A stretch of 64,000 nucleotides of DNA from Prochlorococcus sp. AG-409-D09 (GCA_003215935.1 QCJQ01000002.1:1-64000); one strand, 5' to 3'. Shown: positions 9,715 to 19,070, counted from the stretch's first letter. Notes: generated by a model from the letters alone, not told the origin. Numbers and translations are program-made.

Positions 9715-10515
9715 TTACTCATCTTCAGCGTTACTTTTTTTGGAAATTAATTGTGCAATTAAATAACCAATAATAGAGGTAGTTATAAATCCTATGCTAT
9801 TTCTAAATAATGGAAGAATCTCATTGGTTCTTGTTATTATCGGAGCAATACCAAACACTCCAAATAACATAATCCAAAGAGGAGAAAGTAATAGTAACCA
9901 TCCCCAGGAAATTAGTTCTCCATCTTTCCGAGGAAATGCAGCAACACCTGAAATAAATCCACCAAGCAATGAGGACATTAATGTCCAAACTAATTGTTCT
10001 TTAGGTAAACCCGGCACAACTTGACATCCGCCTCTATCTAGACAAGTTGTTACAGCATTTATTGCATCAAGAATTGCACCATCTTCTCCATGATCTCTTA
10101 CATAAAATTGATTTCCAAATCTCGTTTGAAGCTCAACCCAAAATAGCCTCGGCATAAGGGCAAAATAAGCATCTCCAACGTTGAAATTTAGTAAATTCCC
10201 TCCTCTAGGGTCAGCAACTAAAAGAAGGCTGCTTTCATCTAAATCCCAGAATTTTTTTACAGAAAGGCCTGGAGTTTGCTCAAACTGTGAAAGCACCCTT
10301 ATTTTCCAACCGGTTTCTTGTTCATAAGTTTCTAATGATTTCTCTAAATTCAACTTTTGATCTTTACTTAAAGTTCTTGCAAGATCAATTACCGGAGTTG
10401 GATTCTCGGGCAATAGTTCAGGATTATCAAATGCATGTGATGGCTCAGCAAAAAATAAGCAAGTAATCAAGGGTAAAAGCAGGATAAAGGCTTTTAATCT
10501 GTTAAAGGTACCCAT
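9715..10515 (-). CDS. TPM-domain thylakoid/exported protein (Psb32-like)
   Basis: About 266 residues beginning MGTFNRLKAFILLLPLITC at 10515, with a clear signal peptide ending near SHAF, then a TPM domain (PVIDLARTLSKDQKLNLEKS, IRVLSQFEQTPG, SLLLVADPRGGNLLNFNVG) and two or three C-terminal membrane segments. The TPM domain is found in Psb32/TLP18.3, which helps protect and repair photosystem II; that role here is inference from family and organism. The frame extends to 10866 but only across the divergent methyltransferase gene. Starts of the two genes lie 31 bases apart. Confidence 0.8.
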   Translation of the reverse strand: MGTFNRLKAFILLLPLITCLFFAEPSHAFDNPELLPENPTPVIDLARTLSKDQKLNLEKSLETYEQETGWKIRVLSQFEQTPGLSVKKFWDLDESSLLLVADPRGGNLLNFNVGDAYFALMPRLFWVELQTRFGNQFYVRDHGEDGAILDAINAVTTCLDRGGCQVVPGLPKEQLVWTLMSSLLGGFISGVAAFPRKDGELISWGWLLLLSPLWIMLFGVFGIAPIITRTNEILPLFRNSIGFITTSIIGYLIAQLISKKSNAEDE

Positions 10516-10546
10516 GTTGTTATTTAAACCATAACTATTCTCTCTA

Positions 10547-11752
10547 ATGAATGGATCAGATGCGAAATGTCCTTCTTGGTTGGTGGAGCTTCTCAATAAT
10601 GAGAATGGACTTGTAAGCTTTTCTAAATTTATGGACTGGGTTCTTAATGACCCAGAAAATGGAATATACGGAACTGGAAATTTAAGAATTGGAACAAAAG
10701 GTGACTTTTGTACATCACCGTCCTTAGGTCCTGATTTTGGATATTTATTGGCTACCCAAGTTATTGAATGGCTTGAGCAACTTGATAGATACAATATAGG
10801 AAATAAAAAACTTTCAATAGTTGAGGTTGGTCCAGGAGAAGGGGATTTAGCTATTACTCTAATCAAAGCTATTAATGAAATATCGCCACAATTAGCTCAT
10901 AAAGTTGAATATATACTAATAGAAGAAAATAAAGGAATGTTAAATGTGCAAAAAAACAATATTACTTCTCAAGGTCCCATTAATATTCGTTGGTCTAATT
11001 TGAATGAAATTGCAAATTCACCTGTTATTGGTGTTGTAATTGCTAATGAAGTTCTTGATGCCTTCCCCGTTGAAAGATTTGTTCATAGACATCATAAATT
11101 TTATACTCAAGGAGTCTCTTTATATAAAGAAAATAATCAGAATTATATATCATTTGTTGATATGCCTTTGTCTTCAGAAGTATCCAATTTCTTGTTGAAT
11201 TCAAAAGATATTTTAGGTATGGAAATTAGCACTGAAGGTCTTCCGGATGGTTGGAGCAGTGAATGGCATTGTAATTTAAGTTCTTGGTTCAGAAATATGT
11301 CGGAGATTTTGGAAATAGGACCTTTACTTATTATTGATTATGCTTTAGAAGCTAGACGGTATTACAGTAAGTCTAGACTTTCAGGCACTTTGCTTTCTTA
11401 TAGATCTCAAAAAGCGAGTAATCAGATTTTAAATAATCCAGGACTATCTGATATTACAGCACATTTGTGCATGGAATCATTAACTTTCTATGCGCAAAGT
11501 AATGGATGGGACTTAGTTGGAGAGACTAGACAAGGGCAAGCATTATTAGCATTAGGTCTAGCCGAGAAACTGTTTTCGCTTCAGAAATTGCCAGTTAACA
11601 AGTTGTCAATTGCTCTTGAAAGAAGAGAAGCTCTTTTGAGATTAGTAGATCCTGCAGGACTAGGGGATTTTCGCTGGATTCTTTTTAATAAATCTCAGGA
11701 TAATAGTTTATTTTATTCTCCAAATAAGAAATTTTTGTTAGCTCCACATTAG
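10547..11752 (+). CDS. SAM-dependent methyltransferase, MidA/NDUFAF7 (DUF185) family
   Basis: 401 residues. Family hallmarks are [16 protein letters not shown] near residue 55, [14 protein letters not shown] (SAM-binding glycine loop) near 92, [17 protein letters not shown] near 160 and [14 protein letters not shown] further on. NDUFAF7 methylates an arginine in a complex I subunit; bacterial targets are not settled, and NDH-1 would be a natural candidate in a cyanobacterium (inference). Divergent from the TPM protein; the stop overlaps the convergent aroB end by four bases. Confidence 0.85.
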   Translation: MNGSDAKCPSWLVELLNNENGLVSFSKFMDWVLNDPENGIYGTGNLRIGTKGDFCTSPSLGPDFGYLLATQVIEWLEQLDRYNIGNKKLSIVEVGPGEGDLAITLIKAINEISPQLAHKVEYILIEENKGMLNVQKNNITSQGPINIRWSNLNEIANSPVIGVVIANEVLDAFPVERFVHRHHKFYTQGVSLYKENNQNYISFVDMPLSSEVSNFLLNSKDILGMEISTEGLPDGWSSEWHCNLSSWFRNMSEILEIGPLLIIDYALEARRYYSKSRLSGTLLSYRSQKASNQILNNPGLSDITAHLCMESLTFYAQSNGWDLVGETRQGQALLALGLAEKLFSLQKLPVNKLSIALERREALLRLVDPAGLGDFRWILFNKSQDNSLFYSPNKKFLLAPH

Positions 11753-12855
11753 TTCATTAATGATAAGGATTTTAGTATTTCACTTTCACTTACATTGTCA
11801 AATAAATGAACTTTACCAAGACCTTTTGGAATAACAAAACGGATTTTTCCATCTCTTACTTTTTTGTCGCCTTGCAAAACTCTAAGGACCTGATAAAAAT
11901 CAAGTTTTGGCCAGGATGTAGGTAATCCTGCTTTTTTAATTAAATTCTTTTGTCTTGAATCATCTGAGATATTCCAATAATTTCTTGTTAAAGAAAGTTT
12001 TCCTGCGGCAATCATTCCAATGGCAACAGCTTCTCCGTGAAGAAAGGTCCCATAACCACATAGATTTTCAATAACATGGCCAAAAGTATGTCCATAATTA
12101 AGGATTGCTCTTTGGCCACTTTCTTTTTCATCTGCAATTACAACTTTTGCTTTTGCGGTAGTTGAACGTTCAAGAATTTCTTCCAGAAGATCATTTTCTA
12201 TTTCTTTTAGACTTTCTATATTCGGGGCTTTTTCTAATAACTTAAAAAGTTCAAAATCACCAATAACTGCATATTTAATGACTTCTGCCATTCCAGCTCT
12301 GAATTCTCTTTCTGGCAAAGTTCTTAATGTATAGGGATCTATTAAAACAAGCTTAGGTTGATGAAAAGCACCAATTAAATTTTTACCTCCAGTATGGTTA
12401 ATGCCTGTTTTCCCACCAATTGAAGCGTCAACCATGGCAAGCAAAGTAGTAGGAACTTGTACAATTTGAATTCCTCGAAGCCAAGTTGCTGCCGCAAAGC
12501 CTGTCATATCTCCTACGACTCCACCACCAAGAGCAATCATTAATGATCCACGCTCTAATTTGAATTCATAGGCGGCATTATGAATTATTTCTATGGTTTT
12601 TTGATTCTTTTGACTTTCACCTGCTTCTATTATTAAAAGTTTGGGTAGAAAGCCAGATATTTTTAATTTTGAAATGAATTCTTGGCTATAGGGTTTAGCG
12701 ACATCTGAATTAGTAACAACAAGAATTTTTGTGTTTTCTTTAATTCCAATTTTAATAAGTTCACTCCCAATATCTTTTAATGCATTATTTGCTATCACAA
12801 CCTCATATGGATTGTTCTTAAGCGAGACCAATATTCGACGTGAGCCTTGATTCAC
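11749..12855 (-). CDS. aroB: 3-dehydroquinate synthase AroB
   Basis: Second step of the shikimate pathway: DAHP to 3-dehydroquinate, NAD- and metal-dependent. 368 residues. Visible are the NAD-binding [22 protein letters not shown], the [20 protein letters not shown] segment, and metal ligands in [10 protein letters not shown] and [10 protein letters not shown]. The frame begins with GTG at 12855 (MNQGSRRI); no upstream ATG is available. The 330 bases between this gene and purK hold an 18-bp perfect hairpin just upstream of the aroB start. Confidence 0.97.
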   Translation of the reverse strand: MNQGSRRILVSLKNNPYEVVIANNALKDIGSELIKIGIKENTKILVVTNSDVAKPYSQEFISKLKISGFLPKLLIIEAGESQKNQKTIEIIHNAAYEFKLERGSLMIALGGGVVGDMTGFAAATWLRGIQIVQVPTTLLAMVDASIGGKTGINHTGGKNLIGAFHQPKLVLIDPYTLRTLPEREFRAGMAEVIKYAVIGDFELFKLLEKAPNIESLKEIENDLLEEILERSTTAKAKVVIADEKESGQRAILNYGHTFGHVIENLCGYGTFLHGEAVAIGMIAAGKLSLTRNYWNISDDSRQKNLIKKAGLPTSWPKLDFYQVLRVLQGDKKVRDGKIRFVIPKGLGKVHLFDNVSESEILKSLSLMN

Positions 12856-12881
12856 GAAATCACCATTTGATTAGCGTATCC

Positions 12882-12920
12882 ATATAGTTAATGGAATAAC
12901 TATTATTCCATTAACTATAT
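12882..12920. repeat. Long perfect inverted repeat (18-bp arms, 3-base loop) upstream of aroB
   Basis: Arms at 12882-12899 and 12903-12920 are exact reverse complements with loop CTA; the core reads ATAGTTAATGGAATAA. No T-run follows on either strand, so it is not a standard terminator. It lies about 27 bases upstream of the aroB start and could fold in the aroB leader RNA or act as a cruciform or operator. Confidence 0.8.
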
Positions 12921-13185
12921 CTTGTGAGATGTGTTTCGGAAAATAATAATTAAATTTTCTTTCAATTAGCATACTTTATTTCCACTACGTTAAATATTCT
13001 TGTGCTTTTCTTTTTAACTAAATTCAGATTATCTTTACTGGTCAAAACACATACTAATTAAGATTTGTATATAGTAGAATATTATTTCTTATATACATTA
13101 GAACTATCAAAGAATTATCTTTGATTTTCTAATGAGCTCTTTATGAGCAAATGATTCATTAATTAATTCTCAGGAAATCAACAAA

Positions 13186-14346
13186 ATGATTGGAGTTGTA
13201 GGTGGGGGGCAATTAGCTAAATTGCTTATAGATGCTGCTCAAAAGAGAGATGTAGGTGTATTTGTGCAAACTTTATCTGCGCAAGATCCTGCTGCAAAAT
13301 ATGCTAGTAAATTATTTGAATTTGCTCCTGAAAATTTAGAAGGTACTAGAGCGATGGGTAAATATTGTCAGTGTGTTACATTTGAAAATGAATGGGTAGA
13401 TACGCGTGGTTTGTCGCGGCTTGAAAAAGAAGGAATAAACTTTTTACCTCCTCTTAAATCCTTGACGTCGTTAGTAGATAAACTTTCTCAACGTAGATTA
13501 TTAAATCATTTTCAAATTCCTAGTCCTGAATGGGTGGAAATTACTTGCGATAACTTAGAAGATTTTACTATCCCAAAGGGTTGGGAATTTCCTTTTATGG
13601 CTAAAACTTGTCGAGGTGGTTATGACGGCAAGGGTACAAAAATCATAAAAAACTTTAATGATCTAGAAATATTTTTTAGAGTTGACGAGCCAAAGGAGTG
13701 GTTTTTAGAAAAATGGATTGATTATGATAAAGAGCTTGCATTAGTTTTAAGTAGAGATCAGGAAGGGAAAATCCGATCTTTTCCTCTTTCTGAAACTTGT
13801 CAATATAAGCAGGTTTGTGATTGGGTTCTTGCTCCTGCGACTGTTTCTCATCAAGTTGAGAACTTAGCCTTGAATATTGCCTCTTCTTTACTGACTGAAC
13901 TGAATTACATAGGTGTTTTAGCAATTGAGTTTTTTTATGGCGCAGATGGATTGCTTGTAAATGAAATTGCACCACGAACGCACAACTCCGGGCATTTCTC
14001 TATAGATGCATGCAATAGTAGTCAATTTGATCAACAATTATGTATTGCAGCAGAATTAGAGGCACCTATTCCAAAACTTATATATGAAGGGGCTTTAATG
14101 GTTAATCTATTAGGTTTTTCAATGGTTGATAGTCCTTCTTTAGAGGAAAGACTAGAAAAGATTCGAAAGATAGAAGGTGCAAAATTACATTGGTATAACA
14201 AGGTGGAACACAGACCTGGTCGTAAATTAGGTCATGTTACTTTTCTGCTTAAAGATAAGAAGCCATCTATTAGGAGAGAAAAAGCATTTAAGCTTTTAAA
14301 AGAAATTCGTTCAATATGGCCCATGAATTTTGACGATGTGGTTTAA
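13186..14346 (+). CDS. purK: N5-carboxyaminoimidazole ribonucleotide synthase PurK
   Basis: ATP-grasp enzyme of purine synthesis that carboxylates AIR to N5-CAIR. 386 residues starting MIGVVGGGQLAKLL, the typical PurK N-terminal nucleotide-binding loop. ATP-grasp elements include PFMAKTCRGGYDGKGTKII, FLEKWIDYDKELALVLSR and the metal-binding LLVNEIAPRTHNSGHFSIDA. It is followed directly by a structured non-coding region (14350-14605), an arrangement reminiscent of the purK-linked 6S RNA gene of cyanobacteria. Confidence 0.95.
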   Translation: MIGVVGGGQLAKLLIDAAQKRDVGVFVQTLSAQDPAAKYASKLFEFAPENLEGTRAMGKYCQCVTFENEWVDTRGLSRLEKEGINFLPPLKSLTSLVDKLSQRRLLNHFQIPSPEWVEITCDNLEDFTIPKGWEFPFMAKTCRGGYDGKGTKIIKNFNDLEIFFRVDEPKEWFLEKWIDYDKELALVLSRDQEGKIRSFPLSETCQYKQVCDWVLAPATVSHQVENLALNIASSLLTELNYIGVLAIEFFYGADGLLVNEIAPRTHNSGHFSIDACNSSQFDQQLCIAAELEAPIPKLIYEGALMVNLLGFSMVDSPSLEERLEKIRKIEGAKLHWYNKVEHRPGRKLGHVTFLLKDKKPSIRREKAFKLLKEIRSIWPMNFDDVV

Positions 14347-14349
14347 ATT

Positions 14350-14605
14350 GGTTGCAACTGCTTTGTTGGTGAAGGCCTTTTCTAGTGCTCTGATCTGACT
14401 CTCTTTCGACTTGGGGATGCTGTCGTGAATGGTAACGTATACCGGCTACTTGTCCGGAAACGAAGCCTCACTTTGACTCCCCCTTCTGGTTTTTCCAGGT
14501 CGATGCTTCTGGGGTCACACGGCAAGGTGGTTCGGCAGGTGCTAAATGGTTGGTGTGACTCTTTTTAGATGATGCCAACCCTGCCTGCTTGATAAGATAC
14601 TTAAC
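14350..14605 (+). ncRNA. ssaA: Structured non-coding RNA candidate, possibly 6S RNA
   Basis: The bases just after purK differ from surrounding AT-rich spacers: they are richer in G and C, have no reading frame and hold many complementary segments. Pairings seen: GTGAAGGC (14369-14376) with GCCTCAC (14465-14471, one bulge); GACTCCCC (14475-14482) around a CTGG/CCAG hairpin to GGGGTC (14511-14516); GTCACAC (14514-14520) with GTGTGAC (14553-14559); GGCAGG (14534-14539) with CCTGCC (14580-14585); GGTTGG with CCAACC. In cyanobacteria the 6S RNA gene is known to be linked to purK, which is the main reason for the name. Ends are approximate, and some helices are mutually exclusive. Another structured RNA cannot be excluded. 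Confidence 0.5.
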
Positions 14606-14828
14606 TGTTCCACAAGACTTGAAAGAAGAGATAAAAATTGGTCTACCTTTTATTTATAGCTATTCAAGGTTGTTATGTAAGAGAATTTGCAATAGCAATG
14701 TTGTTATCTTTTTTTATTGATATCTCTTTTTTAAGTATTACCTTTTTTATCTAATAATTAATCTCGATTATAGTCAGTAACTTTAGTAACTATTGATGCT
14801 GGAATGGATCTAGAATGAAATTCCATTT

Positions 14829-14912
14829 TTAATCTTTTTTCATTTGTCTAATTAGCATTTGAAGAGATTCTTTGTATCGATCATCAGATGTAATGTTCCA
14901 CTTGATCTTGCT
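14829..14912 (-). pseudogene. Gene relic: C-terminal-like fragment without start
   Basis: A 27-codon open stretch on the minus strand reads protein-like (WNITSDDRYKESLQMLIRQM, then KKD and stop) but is preceded immediately by an in-frame TGA and has no start codon. It looks like the last piece of a decayed gene. I do not recognise the family. The surrounding 14.6-15.0 kb has no other credible frame. Confidence 0.3.
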
Positions 14913-15073
14913 TCACCTGGAAATCATGAAGCAATAATACTAAAACGATATTGAGTTATTAATTTGAAATTAATGCTATAAGGCCCTATAAAAAATGCAC
15001 CTCCACTGCTTTCAGTCAAGGATAAGAATATTTAGTTATCCAATGTAATTTTAAAAACACTTCACGTCAGTCT

Positions 15074-15307
15074 CTATTCCGAAGTATGCCTATTTCGTAG
15101 GGTAAAGATCATTTCTTGAGGTTGTGCTGTACCAAAACCATCAAAAAAGTCTTTAGAGCTAAAATTCATAGATTAAGCTTTGATACCGTCAACATAAACC
15201 TTGGGCTCTAGAATCTTTTCGTGAACTTCAGGAGCAAGACCGTATTGTCTGCTGTAGGTAAAATAAGCTAAGCAAACACGGAATTTAAAAGTTGATTCAA
15301 AGGTACA
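15074..15307 (-). pseudogene. Gene relic interrupted by an in-frame stop
   Basis: One minus-strand frame reads as plausible protein across an internal TAA at 15173-15175: first FRVCLAYFTYSRQYGLAPEV, HEKILEPKVYVDGIKA, stop, then SMNFSSKDFFDGFGTAQPQE and MIFTLRNRHTSE before a TAG at 15074-15076. The upstream end is closed by a TAA at 15308-15310 and has no start codon. The second part has its own ATG (15169) and could be a 31-residue peptide. Family not recognised; a degraded gene is the simplest reading. Confidence 0.4.
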
Positions 15308-15414
15308 TTATGCTAATTTTCAAAATCAGGACAAGTTGACGATCTAAAAGAAGTGCTTTCTTGGATTTAGTAATACGTATCTCTAAAGATTACAATTTTA
15401 AATTAGTCTTGGTT

Positions 15415-15576
15415 TTAATCAAAACAAGTAGTTAAGTAGATGACTTTTTGCATTCCATCTAGGGAAAAGTGTTGAGAGATCATTCCATTATTATAAAATC
15501 TTTCCGACTGTGTATTGAAATCTAGTAATGACAAGGCAACTAGCTTTTCTTTTGGAATAATTAGTATCTTTTGTAG
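15415..15576 (-). pseudogene. Gene relic: 53-codon fragment lacking a convincing start
   Basis: Minus-strand frame bounded by TAG (15577-15579) and TAA (15415-15417) reads LQKILIIPKEKLVALSLLDF, then NTQSERFYNNGMISQHF and SLDGMQKVIYLTTCFD. The composition is protein-like but the only starts are an internal TTG and ATG. It precedes the relic at 15074-15307 in the same orientation, so the two may derive from one gene with frameshifts. Not recognised. Confidence 0.35.
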
Positions 15577-15594
15577 CTATTCGCTTAGAAGTTA

Positions 15595-15963
15595 TCACAG
15601 TGATGTTTTAGAAGAAGGCTGAGCGAAGAGGAAAAGATTGTATATAGGGATAAAGGCACAGAATATCCATAAGAATAAGTTCTCTTTCCCAATGTCTCTC
15701 AGTCTTCTAACAGCTAAAGAAATAAATACCATGAATGATGGAATGCTATAGAAATAACTCCAGTCAATTCCTGTGTTGAGAGGATAGACATCGTTGGGAT
15801 CAATAGCAAGTGAATTAGTAGAAGAAAGGAAAAATAAGGCTCCTATAAAGCCATCTACAAAGTAAAAATGCCAGAATGGTATTCTGCTTGTTTTTTCGGT
15901 GTAATTGAAAATTTGGCGCCAAGCTAGAAAATAATTGGAAAAAACTCTCTCTAAGAAATTCAT
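15595..15963 (-). CDS. DUF805 family membrane protein
   Basis: 122 residues. The opening FLERVFSNYFLAWRQIFNYT followed by EKTSRIPFWHFYFVD matches the DUF805 start (a short soluble lead, then an 'S/R-x-x-FW' segment entering the first helix). Further helices cover about residues 35-50, 70-85 and 95-112, with the conserved-looking VRRLRDIGKE loop typical of the family ('RRLHD.g'). Inner-membrane, function unknown. It is followed by the relic-rich stretch. Confidence 0.75.
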   Translation of the reverse strand: MNFLERVFSNYFLAWRQIFNYTEKTSRIPFWHFYFVDGFIGALFFLSSTNSLAIDPNDVYPLNTGIDWSYFYSIPSFMVFISLAVRRLRDIGKENLFLWIFCAFIPIYNLFLFAQPSSKTSL

Positions 15964-16143
15964 TCACTTCAATATATTCATTTCTATTATGAGGCCTTGA
16001 CTGAATATTCATCTATTTTAGTAAATTTCGTATTGATAGAGAACTTTTTAAGGTAACTTTTTATTGAATAGACTTTAATTATTCATCAGTACAAAAACCT
16101 ATTGCTCCTATTCATTGATCTAGCTAATAACCTTATACTATGC

Positions 16144-16392
16144 ATGAAGGATATGTATCCAGAAGGTTGGCTCATCGATTCGGCAGGTAAAACACTTCTA
16201 TTGTTTCAAAAAAAGCCTTCAACGACAAAAGTAATTGGAACAATTCAAAAATGGCAGGTTGTTAATGGTGCTCCTTTTACATGCATAGGTGAAAAAAAGG
16301 TATCAGCTGTTGAAGCTATTGCAAAATGGATTGATCTTACTGAAGACGGTTGGAGAAGAGTAGATAAATTCTTTGAAGTAGAGGCTGCTTAG
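16144..16392 (+). CDS. DUF1651 family protein
   Basis: About 82 residues from the ATG at 16144 (MKDMYPEGWLIDSAGKTLLL). The EGWLID opening, the central tryptophan and the closing EAIAKWIDLTEDGWRRV fit DUF1651, a family of small proteins of marine picocyanobacteria with no known function. The open frame reaches back to a TTG at 16102, but that lead (MLLFIDLANN) is less typical. No membrane segment. Confidence 0.65.
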   Translation: MKDMYPEGWLIDSAGKTLLLFQKKPSTTKVIGTIQKWQVVNGAPFTCIGEKKVSAVEAIAKWIDLTEDGWRRVDKFFEVEAA

Positions 16393-16488
16393 GAATTTAG
16401 TTGTATGATTTGAAGTCACCTAAATATCGTTTATGTAGTTAATTATCCCTCAATGTGCTAGATATAGTTAAAAGGTAATTCTTGATTC

Positions 16489-16968
16489 ATGTCTACACTC
16501 ACAATCAAAGTTAGTGCTAAAGGTGATGCCTTAATCGCAACTCTACAAAAAGAAATCTTCAATAGAAGACGTAAAAAGGTAACAGCTCAACAAGTTGTAG
16601 AAACACTGGTCGAAAGTGGTGCAAAGTCCCAGTCTGACAAGCGTTATGCAGCCTCCTGGAAGAATTTAATTAAAGATATCGAGAAAGCTGCAAAGGTGTC
16701 TGAAGTTCATGGCAACAAACCAGCGAACATTAGTGCCGAAGAGTGGGCTTTAATCCTTTCCCATCGCACACGCAAAGGTACAAGTGCACCTAAGAAAGTG
16801 GCAGCAAAAAAACCTCCAGCGAAGAAAGCCTCAACTAAAAAAGCAGCCACCAAAAAACCTGTAGCTAAAGCAACTAAAGCTGCTGCTGTATCAACTCCAG
16901 GAAGACCTGCTAGACGAGCAAGAAAAGCAAGAAAGGCTACAGCAACGACAACAGCTGAAACGAAGTAA
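16489..16968 (+). CDS. Histone-H1-like Lys/Ala-tailed DNA-binding candidate
   Basis: 159 residues in two parts. Residues 1-95 are a compact, soluble region (STLTIKVSAKGDALIATLQK, NISAEEWALILSHRTRKG). Residues about 98-155 form a low-complexity tail of Lys, Ala, Pro, Thr and Arg (KKVAAKKPPAKKASTKKAAT, then GRPARRARKARKA), like the C-terminal tail of histone H1 and of bacterial Hc1/AlgP-type proteins. Such tails bind nucleic acid without sequence preference; binding here is inferred. The coding sequence is noticeably less AT-rich than its neighbours. A hairpin follows at 17012. Confidence 0.8.
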   Translation: MSTLTIKVSAKGDALIATLQKEIFNRRRKKVTAQQVVETLVESGAKSQSDKRYAASWKNLIKDIEKAAKVSEVHGNKPANISAEEWALILSHRTRKGTSAPKKVAAKKPPAKKASTKKAATKKPVAKATKAAAVSTPGRPARRARKARKATATTTAETK

Positions 16969-17011
16969 AGGGTTTTCTTTTTTCTTCTAAATCAGACCGT
17001 CAAAGCGGCTG

Positions 17012-17038
17012 GAGAGGTGCAAAGCCTCTCGCTGGTTT
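17012..17038 (+). terminator. Hairpin after the histone-like gene, probable terminator
   Basis: GAGAGG (17012-17017) pairs with CCTCTC (17025-17030); the downstream side continues GCTGGTTTTAGG with only four Ts. It lies about 45 bases after the stop at 16968. Weak U-tract, so termination is probable rather than sure. Confidence 0.4.
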
Positions 17039-17417
17039 TAGGTTTACTGGCTACAAAGACATGTTTTTTAAGATATGCATTTCATATAAGCTAATTTTCC
17101 TTGATATGAAAATGGATAATTAATTGCTTATTCTCGTTTGAGACTATTTTAAGGTAGTTTTGATGAAAATATTTTCTTCTGTACTTGACTTCTTAAAGCC
17201 TATAAGTCTAAATGCATTTTGGGGTAATACTTAAAAACCATCTTCTGGTCTAGTAAATCTATCATTATGATTTCTTTCTCCCTATTGAAGAAATTAGAAA
17301 ATAATGGTATTTATTGAATGCAAAGCAAATTAGAGCTTTATTAAGCAAGTAAGTTATCTAAAACTTGCAACTCTCTATATTTATACTTAAATTAGTAATC
17401 ATTCATATATTGCATTG
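17039..17417. other. Intergenic stretch, 380 bases, no convincing gene
   Basis: AT-rich spacer. The best frame is a 23-codon plus-strand ORF at 17163-17234 (MKIFSSVLDFLKPISLNAFW...) preceded by AAGGTAG, which could be a micropeptide but is too short to support. Nothing else seen. Confidence 0.4.
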
Positions 17418-17696
17418 ATGGCTGCTAGGCAGAAAGCAAAGGTTTCAGCACCCTGGGATGATTCTAATCAGAGTCACTTAAAAGAACCATGGGTACTTGG
17501 AAAAGGAAAAGAGAAAGTTTCTTTTACTAGAAGTAAGTTAGAGAATGGTGCTTTTATTATTCAAAAGAATAAAGAACGTAAGCTATCTTTGAATTCACTT
17601 CAGGCCCGCCAAACATATTTATCACTTGTAGAACAAGGTTACAAGCTTAGGAAACAGAATAATAAGCTGATTAATTCAGTTGAACAAACTCAATAA
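17418..17696 (+). CDS. Hypothetical protein, small, basic
   Basis: 92 residues from the ATG at 17418 (a TTG sits one codon upstream). Starts MAARQKAKVSAPWDDSNQSH, has SLNSLQARQTYLSLVEQGYK in the second half and many lysines throughout. Soluble, no membrane segment. Protein-like composition and an isolated position favour a real gene. Family not recognised. Confidence 0.6.
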   Translation: MAARQKAKVSAPWDDSNQSHLKEPWVLGKGKEKVSFTRSKLENGAFIIQKNKERKLSLNSLQARQTYLSLVEQGYKLRKQNNKLINSVEQTQ

Positions 17697-18010
17697 AAAT
17701 TTTCATCGAAATAAATATTAATAAATTATAAGTATCATCTGATTATAGAAAAATGCTTCAAATTTTAGTTAACTGAATTTATATATATCTTGAATTTATA
17801 GACTAGTATTTTGAACAAAACAACTTTATAAGGTAGACTGACTATTCTTATGCCTAAAGAATGAATAAATCTATTAGATCTAATTTATATTTCGTTTAAC
17901 CAATTAAGATTTAAATGTGTTTAATAACTTCATGACTTGATTAAAATTCGTAAATAAAATTGCTATAGTTGTCATTATCATTATATTGAATTAATGATAT
18001 ATACCCTTTT

Positions 18011-18439
18011 ATGATCAAACAAATATATAGGGCTGCATATCTTTCTATTACAACAATAATAATACTATCTATTGTTCTTACTGGTTGGACAACATTTACT
18101 TACTTATCTAATGATTCAAGAAAAAGTGAGATCACCTATGTCGTATTAGATATTTATGAAAATCAAAAAACAATATTATTTGATTTTATAAAACTTTCTA
18201 AACTATTGATAAAAAAGACAAATCAAGTTATTGAGAATAAAGATGCATCTATGAGAACAGAACTAGATATGAATGAGGATATAAATGATATTAATCCGAA
18301 AGAGATAGTCGAAGACGAAGAAAATGAAAGTAATCCTTTTGGAATAACAATCGTTCCATCTGATGAAAGCAATGGAAATTCAGAACCTAATATAGGATTC
18401 GAGATAGATGATTACGATAATTTTAATGAGATAAAATAA
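18011..18439 (+). CDS. Hypothetical membrane-anchored protein with acidic C-terminal half
   Basis: 142 residues: an N-terminal hydrophobic segment (about 10-32, AYLSITTIIILSIVLTGWTT), a middle part KTILFDFIKLSKLLIKKTN, and an acidic tail from about residue 75 rich in Asp, Glu and Asn (NEDINDINPKEIVEDEENES). The tail probably is disordered and faces away from the membrane. Not recognised; single gene between long spacers. Confidence 0.6.
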   Translation: MIKQIYRAAYLSITTIIILSIVLTGWTTFTYLSNDSRKSEITYVVLDIYENQKTILFDFIKLSKLLIKKTNQVIENKDASMRTELDMNEDINDINPKEIVEDEENESNPFGITIVPSDESNGNSEPNIGFEIDDYDNFNEIK

Positions 18440-18479
18440 TCTACAAACATTAATAGTGTTATTAATGTTAATTAAAAGT

Positions 18480-18575
18480 CTATATATGTGTTAAGCCAAA
18501 CATTAGAGCTTTGCTTAAAGCCCATCCTATTCCGAGGCAAATGATAACAGTTGTAAAGGTCTTAAACAAATCCAT
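18480..18575 (-). CDS. Micropeptide, single membrane helix (31 aa)
   Basis: Frame MDLFKTFTTVIICLGIGWAL then SKALMFGLTHI and stop. One hydrophobic helix with a small-residue face (GIG, A), short charged N-terminus. Too short for usual gene callers; composition and complete frame support it, but there is no homology check. Confidence 0.5.
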   Translation of the reverse strand: MDLFKTFTTVIICLGIGWALSKALMFGLTHI

Positions 18576-18818
18576 TAGCAATCAAATTAGCTTTTTAATA
18601 AATTGTAGATCAATGACCCAGTATTGTCTCCAAATAATTAATTAAAATTAGGTTGCAATTAAGGATTTCAGATAATTGTATATATATTTATACCTATGCA
18701 AAATTGATTCAATGGAAATTTCCAGAAAAATGTTGATTTAAATTATGAATTTTTTAAAATCACTTCTTTATTTTGCTTTATATGAATATAAAATTTATAT
18801 AATAACTAGTATTTCACT

Positions 18819-19001
18819 ATGACTTTTCGTGAGGCTAAAGCCATGAAATCATTAGAAGTCGTATTGGATTATGCATTCTCTAGAATTAATCACTTAACAG
18901 GCAAGGATAAAGATGCTTTTGAAAATGAGTTTAAGGAATGGTTGGCTGATGAAATATTGACTGAAAAGGTTTGGTTTTCTGTCCCTTTGAAAAAAAATTA
19001 A
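18819..19001 (+). CDS. Hypothetical small protein (60 aa)
   Basis: MTFREAKAMKSLEVVLDYAF, then a charged helix with KDAFENEFKEWLADEILTEK and a C-terminal WFSVPLKKN. Soluble and probably all-helical. Not recognised. Single gene with spacers on both sides. Confidence 0.55.
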   Translation: MTFREAKAMKSLEVVLDYAFSRINHLTGKDKDAFENEFKEWLADEILTEKVWFSVPLKKN

Positions 19002-19070
19002 GATTCTAATAACCGCAATAAATATATAACATGATTAAATATTTAGTAAATTTTGAGGATCAGCTTAATT

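Noticed and set aside
14350..14605. tmRNA (ssrA) or RNase P RNA (rnpB) at this site
   Set aside because: No tag-peptide reading frame or tRNA-like T-arm (GGTTCGAATCC) for tmRNA, and no GAGGAAAGTCC-type conserved segment for RNase P.
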